From JAPLDP01 sp964628285 (GTDB lineage: Bacteria; Bacteroidota; Bacteroidia; Bacteroidales; JAGONC01): a stretch of DNA of 10,555 nucleotides. Positions 7,836 to 10,555 of the stretch are shown here, one piece after another (position 1 is the stretch's first letter; each line of letters opens with the position of its first letter). A program made the position numbers and the translations under genes. Location: the NCBI GenBank assembly GCA_964628285.1, contig CAZVNP010000073.1, positions 1 through 10,555 of the forward strand, written 5' to 3'. The notes beneath the pieces were generated by a model, which did no database searches, had not been told where the DNA came from, and saw nothing but the letters and a program-made list of their open reading frames with translations.

Positions 7836-9065
7836 TTAAAAGGAGGAGGTAGTGTCGATGACAGCCTGAAATTCGCATCCTTCGCGGGCGTTGAATCCGG
7901 GTTTAAGACGGATGACATGGCCTGATGTCATAGTGCAAATACCCTTGACATAAAGGAAATCATCCGTCGAGTCAGATGATCCGTAGATTGTATCGCTCGC
8001 CGTAAAACCAATGCTTTTACAGCTGTCGACCGTTGTGTTTCTCACTGTCAGGACTTCATAGGTCGTATCTTCCAATTCAATGACCGTGACGCCATAATGT
8101 TGCATGCCGTTGTATTCTTCTCCCCAAACCATCCAATGGTCGAGATAGTCCCATGTATCGTGTATAAGTACCTCGTTTTCCTCGGAGTCATCATAGCCTG
8201 TACCAAGGACAGTATGGCCCTCCAATTGAATTATCACGGGTCTGCCATTGTTGATCTGGTCCATATAGTCAGTATATGAAAAGCCATAAGTAAGACCTTC
8301 TTCCTCAATATACTGATTATACTCGTCAGCTACACTATAACCTTTAGCAATCATAAAGCTGCGCAGACCGGCGCCGCCATCATTCAATCCGGAGAGGGCA
8401 CTCCAGCGTGTTTTGCCGCCATTGGTATAGAAATAAAAAGTGGTGCTGCCGTCATAATTATAACCAAATTCCTCATCCCACTGGTTGGTAAACATATAGT
8501 CACCGACGCAGTCGTCGTATTCATGTTCTGTCCAACCTCCGGTGACCCAAGGATCGGGGCCGGGACTCATGTATGATATCCAGTAGTCATCCACGTGGCC
8601 ATAGATGGTTCGACCGTCGAGGCTGTCGCGTGTGGCGCTGAGGGGGCACTGGGACAAGGTTTCATCGTTGATGGTGACCTGGGGCCAGCAACTATTATCC
8701 AGGGGCATGACACCACCGTTTGTGGGACCTGTGTAAATGTCGTGACGGCCCGTGATATCATAAAAAGAAGCCAGCATGGCTGCCGATGTGGCAGAACAAC
8801 CGAAGGACCAGTCAAAGGCGGGTACACAGGCCAACACCAATGAACCACGCATGTGACCGTGACCGGATGGTTTCCACACCGGCCTGTCATAACCGGGTGG
8901 AGGTGATGGCGGACCGTTGATGACGATTTTATCAAGGGTTTGGCCTCCGGCAGTCACTATAGTGGTCTTGCTGTACCATTTTTCATGCTTCTGGGCTGAT
9001 GCCGCCAAGGCGAAACAGAACATAGATACAACAAGGACGTTCTTTGCGTAAAATTTTAAGATCAT
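7836..9065 (-). CDS. Secreted C39-like cysteine peptidase with C-terminal PGF module
   Basis: This 409-aa protein starts at an ATG preceded four bases upstream by a strong GGAGG. Residues 1-24 form a signal peptide (VLVVSMFCFALAASA). The papain-like core has a Cys motif, SFGCSATSAAMLASFYD (Cys90), a histidine in PVIIQLEGHTVLGTGYDD (His284) and an aspartate in VLIHDTW (Asp303), in the order and spacing of C39-like peptidases. Insertions rich in Trp, Tyr and Gly (residues 110-230) separate the Cys and His halves. Residues 354-403 (FTASDTIYGS, GHVIRLKPGFNAREGCEFQAVI) form a beta-rich C-terminal module common in Bacteroidota exoproteins; no classical T9SS sorting signal follows it. No ABC transporter or bacteriocin precursor is nearby, so a role in leader removal is unlikely. 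Substrate is unknown; the tail-fibre-like neighbour is a candidate partner only by proximity. Confidence 0.87.
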   Translation of the reverse strand: MILKFYAKNVLVVSMFCFALAASAQKHEKWYSKTTIVTAGGQTLDKIVINGPPSPPPGYDRPVWKPSGHGHMRGSLVLACVPAFDWSFGCSATSAAMLASFYDITGRHDIYTGPTNGGVMPLDNSCWPQVTINDETLSQCPLSATRDSLDGRTIYGHVDDYWISYMSPGPDPWVTGGWTEHEYDDCVGDYMFTNQWDEEFGYNYDGSTTFYFYTNGGKTRWSALSGLNDGGAGLRSFMIAKGYSVADEYNQYIEEEGLTYGFSYTDYMDQINNGRPVIIQLEGHTVLGTGYDDSEENEVLIHDTWDYLDHWMVWGEEYNGMQHYGVTVIELEDTTYEVLTVRNTTVDSCKSIGFTASDTIYGSSDSTDDFLYVKGICTMTSGHVIRLKPGFNAREGCEFQAVIDTTSSF

Positions 9066-9069
9066 AATA

Positions 9070-9074
9070 CCTCC
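9070..9074 (-). promoter_or_regulatory. Strong Shine-Dalgarno for the C39-like peptidase gene
   Basis: On the minus strand GGAGG sits four bases before ATG (CGGAGGTATTATG). Strong Shine-Dalgarno sites are uncommon in Bacteroidota, which mostly use A-rich leaders, so this both fixes the start and suggests efficient translation. Confidence 0.6.
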
Positions 9075-9103
9075 GTTATGAAATATACAATTATCCTGAT
9101 GAA

Positions 9104-9163
9104 CATCGGAACAGGAGCTACTGGCAGTAAGCTAATCGTTGCGGGTGGAGTAGCTTCCCGATG
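9104..9163. repeat. Imperfect hairpin upstream of the peptidase gene
   Basis: CATCGG...AGCTACT (9104-9122) pairs with AGTAGCTTCCCGATG (9149-9163): a 7-bp inner stem and a 6-bp outer stem separated by an asymmetric bulge, around a loop of about 26 nt. It lies in the 5' region of the peptidase gene and could be part of its leader or a separate repeat. No known riboswitch pattern is recognised. Confidence 0.4.
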
Positions 9164-9276
9164 TACGAAGCGATATCAAAATTAAAACTTTTTAGCGTCG
9201 CATTCCATTGTTCGCGTGTCGTTACTTACCCCTTGGTATTAATCTAAAAAAGGAGAAACGCAATATAGGATGTATA

Positions 9277-9364
9277 AAGGTCTTCAGGTCGGCAGGTCTA
9301 CAGGTCTACAGGTCTACAGTTTTATAGGTCTTCAGGTCTACAGGTTGGCAGGCCAACAGGTGAA
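9277..9364. repeat. 8-bp tandem array, consensus CAGGTCTA, 11 units
   Basis: Eleven consecutive octamers stay in perfect register from 9277 to 9364. Four are exactly CAGGTCTA (9293, 9301, 9309 and 9333) and the others differ by substitutions only, for example CAGGTCGG, CAGGTTGG and CAGGCCAA. No indels break the period. The unit length is not a multiple of three and no gene runs through it. Confidence 0.85.
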
Positions 9365-9406
9365 GCGATGTACCAGGAATTTGTTCTATTGAGTTGCGGT
9401 TTGCGG

Positions 9407-9452
9407 GCACCTCATCCCCAAACCCCTTCTCCTAAAGGAGACGGGGCTTTTT
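9407..9452 (+). repeat. 46-bp palindromic repeat, copy 1
   Basis: This copy is identical over 46 bases to 10510-10555. Inside it, CCCCTTCTCC (9423-9432) and GGAGACGGGG (9437-9446) form a 10-bp stem with a single mismatch, followed by CTTTTT. The shape is that of an intrinsic terminator reading left to right, but no plus-strand gene lies before it. It is preceded by two degenerate units of a GGTTGCA-like 7-mer (9391-9404). Confidence 0.85.
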
Positions 9453-9469
9453 ATTCCGAAAAACAATTC

Positions 9470-9522
9470 GACTGATGACTACCGACTGACGATTGACGAC
9501 TGACGACTGCTGACTGATGACT
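9470..9522. repeat. 7-bp tandem array, consensus GACTGAC, about 7.6 units
   Basis: Units run in register: GACTGAT, GACTACC, GACTGAC, GATTGAC, GACTGAC, GACTGCT, GACTGAT and a final GACT. Variation is by substitution only. It starts 17 bp after the 46-bp repeat copy 1 and ends just before the nested hairpin at 9524-9568. Confidence 0.85.
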
Positions 9523-9523
9523 T

Positions 9524-9568
9524 TTTCCGGCACGCGTTGCAAACGCGCGCAAGCAAATGATCCGGAAA
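9524..9568. repeat. Nested hairpin downstream of the dehydrogenase gene
   Basis: The outer stem is TTTCCGG (9524-9530) with CCGGAAA (9562-9568). The inner perfect stem is CGCGTT (9533-9538) with AACGCG (9542-9547) around a 3-nt loop. It lies 43 bp past the stop of the dehydrogenase gene in the direction of its transcription, but no T-tract follows on the minus strand, so it would be at best a weak terminator. Confidence 0.45.
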
Positions 9569-9610
9569 TCGGAATGGATTTTATTGCTTATTATAGTGTA
9601 AATAAAAATC

Positions 9611-10429
9611 TTAGCGAAACGGTGAATCGGGCTCCTTAGCCAGGTGGTCATAGGCAAGCTTGTCGACAAGAGCCGGGAAGAACTTGTGCAGGAAGACGGT
9701 CAGCTTGCCCTCGATGAAGGTAAGGATAAGAGAGCGTTTGCGGTGTTGGATAGCTTTGAATATCTTCACAGCGACAGCTTCGGCAGTCATCATCTTACCC
9801 TCATCGCGGGGTGACTCTCCCTGTGGCGTACCACCGGCAGTGAGAGATGTGTTGCGTATGTTGGAGGCGGTAAATCCCGGCGCAGCGACAAGGACATGCA
9901 GTCCTTTTTTCCTGTTCTCGACGCGCAGGGTCTCCAGGAAGCCCCTGACGGCATACTTCGAGGCCGAATAACCGGTGCGGCCGGGCAAACCGATATAGCC
10001 GGCGATGGAGATGACACCGGCCACCGAGCCCTTAACCTGCAAAAGATGCGGCAAGGCATATTTGGTGCAGTATACAGTTCCCCAGAAATTGACATCCATG
10101 AGGCGCCGGATGACATCGAGATCCACCTCCTCAAAGAGGGCCCGCATCGAAAGGCCGGCATTGTTGACAAGGATGTCGATGTGGCCATAACGCTCAACTG
10201 TCTTTTCAATAAGATTGCGGCAGTCGGCCTCGATGCTCACATCCGTTTTCACGGCCAGCACATCAGCCCCTGCTTTAGTTAATCTGCCCGCAATTTCATT
10301 CAATTTGCCGCCATTGCGGGCCGCTAAAACGACTTTCAGTCCCTGACGGGCGCAATATTCAGCGAGAGCTTTACCGATGCCGGAGGAGGCACCGGTGATG
10401 ATGATGACTTTGTCGTTGAGGGTGAACAT
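9611..10429 (-). CDS. Short-chain dehydrogenase/reductase (classical SDR)
   Basis: The ATG at 10429 (MFTLNDKVIIITGASSGIG) is preferred over an upstream TTG at 10450 because the fold starts right there; this gives 272 aa. The Rossmann glycine motif TGASSGIG is at about residues 12-19. AARNGGKL after the second strand suggests NADPH preference through the Arg. NNAG lies near residue 88. The active-site Ser (SIAGYIGLPG) and YSASK (Tyr and Lys) are intact, so the enzyme should be active. The C-terminal 50 residues (RKRSLILTFIEGKLTVFLHKFF) are hydrophobic and basic, as in membrane-associated SDRs resembling DHRS7. Substrate cannot be told. The gene is clearly richer in G+C than the ATPase gene and is flanked by two copies of a 46-bp repeat. 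There is no strong ribosome-binding site. Confidence 0.93.
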   Translation of the reverse strand: MFTLNDKVIIITGASSGIGKALAEYCARQGLKVVLAARNGGKLNEIAGRLTKAGADVLAVKTDVSIEADCRNLIEKTVERYGHIDILVNNAGLSMRALFEEVDLDVIRRLMDVNFWGTVYCTKYALPHLLQVKGSVAGVISIAGYIGLPGRTGYSASKYAVRGFLETLRVENRKKGLHVLVAAPGFTASNIRNTSLTAGGTPQGESPRDEGKMMTAEAVAVKIFKAIQHRKRSLILTFIEGKLTVFLHKFFPALVDKLAYDHLAKEPDSPFR

Positions 10430-10466
10430 GGGGGTCGTTTGAACAGTCAAAAATACGAATTAATTG

Positions 10467-10508
10467 GGTTGCAGGTTGCTGGTAGCAGGTTACGGGTTAT
10501 GGGTTGCA
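10467..10508. repeat. 7-bp tandem array, consensus GGTTGCA, 6 units
   Basis: GGTTGCA, GGTTGCT, GGTAGCA, GGTTACG, GGTTATG and GGTTGCA follow one another without indels. The array runs into copy 2 of the 46-bp repeat at 10510. A two-unit remnant of the same kind precedes copy 1. Confidence 0.8.
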
Positions 10509-10509
10509 T

Positions 10510-10555
10510 GCACCTCATCCCCAAACCCCTTCTCCTAAAGGAGACGGGGCTTTTT
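10510..10555 (+). repeat. 46-bp palindromic repeat, copy 2, reaches window end
   Basis: All 46 bases match 9407-9452 in the same orientation, including the single mismatch within the CCCCTTCTCC/GGAGACGGGG stem. Similarity may continue past the window, so the true repeat could be longer. Confidence 0.85.

Noticed and set aside
8567..8935. A 122-codon minus-strand frame and an 82-codon plus-strand frame (8595-8843)
   Set aside because: Both are shadows of the C39-like peptidase gene, which has a signal peptide and a catalytic set.
9277..9364. CRISPR array
   Set aside because: The units are contiguous 8-mers with no spacers, and no cas gene is present.
9423..9452. Intrinsic terminator of the dehydrogenase gene
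   Set aside because: The stem is terminator-like, but its T-tract follows on the plus strand, whereas the gene is transcribed on the minus strand; an identical copy also lies upstream of the gene.
9790..10282. Several open frames overlapping the dehydrogenase gene
   Set aside because: The G+C-rich gene yields long open shadow frames; only the frame with TGASSGIG, NNAG and YSASK is a real protein.

Overview
The window looks like chromosomal accessory DNA from a Bacteroidota member, probably an uncultured Bacteroidales-like lineage. The evidence is a secreted protein with a type IX secretion (T9SS) C-terminal sorting domain, a Bacteroidota-style tail-fibre-like exoprotein, a DUF4143-type ATPase, an LIC_10190-like membrane protein, and intergenic palindromes of a kind common in this phylum. 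Genus cannot be told from the sequence alone. No rRNA, tRNA, CRISPR array, transposase or integrase gene is visible.

Layout from left to right. (1) Positions 1-1732, minus strand: a T9SS cargo protein with its last residues cut off by the window edge. (2) 1733-2587: a non-coding stretch built almost wholly of inverted repeats, with two related A/T-rich hairpins in opposite orientation bracketing two larger palindromes. (3) 2588-4396, plus: a polytopic membrane protein, possibly a GT-C-type glycosyltransferase. (4) 4434-5702, minus: an AT-rich AAA/DUF4143 ATPase, convergent with the previous gene. (5) 5953-6716, minus: a decayed ArnT/PMT-like glycosyltransferase with an in-frame TGA, a one-base frameshift in an A7 run and apparently no middle section. 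(6) 6784-7788 and 7836-9065, minus: a probable two-gene unit of a secreted C39-like cysteine peptidase followed by a secreted tail-fibre-like coiled-coil protein. (7) 9066-9610: an intergenic region with an imperfect hairpin, an 8-bp tandem array, a 46-bp palindromic repeat, a 7-bp tandem array and a nested hairpin. (8) 9611-10429, minus: a classical short-chain dehydrogenase/reductase. (9) 10430-10555: a second 7-bp array leading into an identical second copy of the 46-bp repeat at the window end.

Functionally, three genes encode exported proteins (T9SS cargo, C39-like peptidase, tail-fibre-like protein) and two encode membrane enzymes of probable surface-glycan type, one of them dead. The theme is cell surface and secretion, with the ATPase and dehydrogenase as apparently unrelated neighbours. 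The most unusual content is the modular repeat DNA in the two large intergenic regions and the multiply damaged glycosyltransferase. I see no convincing undescribed multi-gene system.
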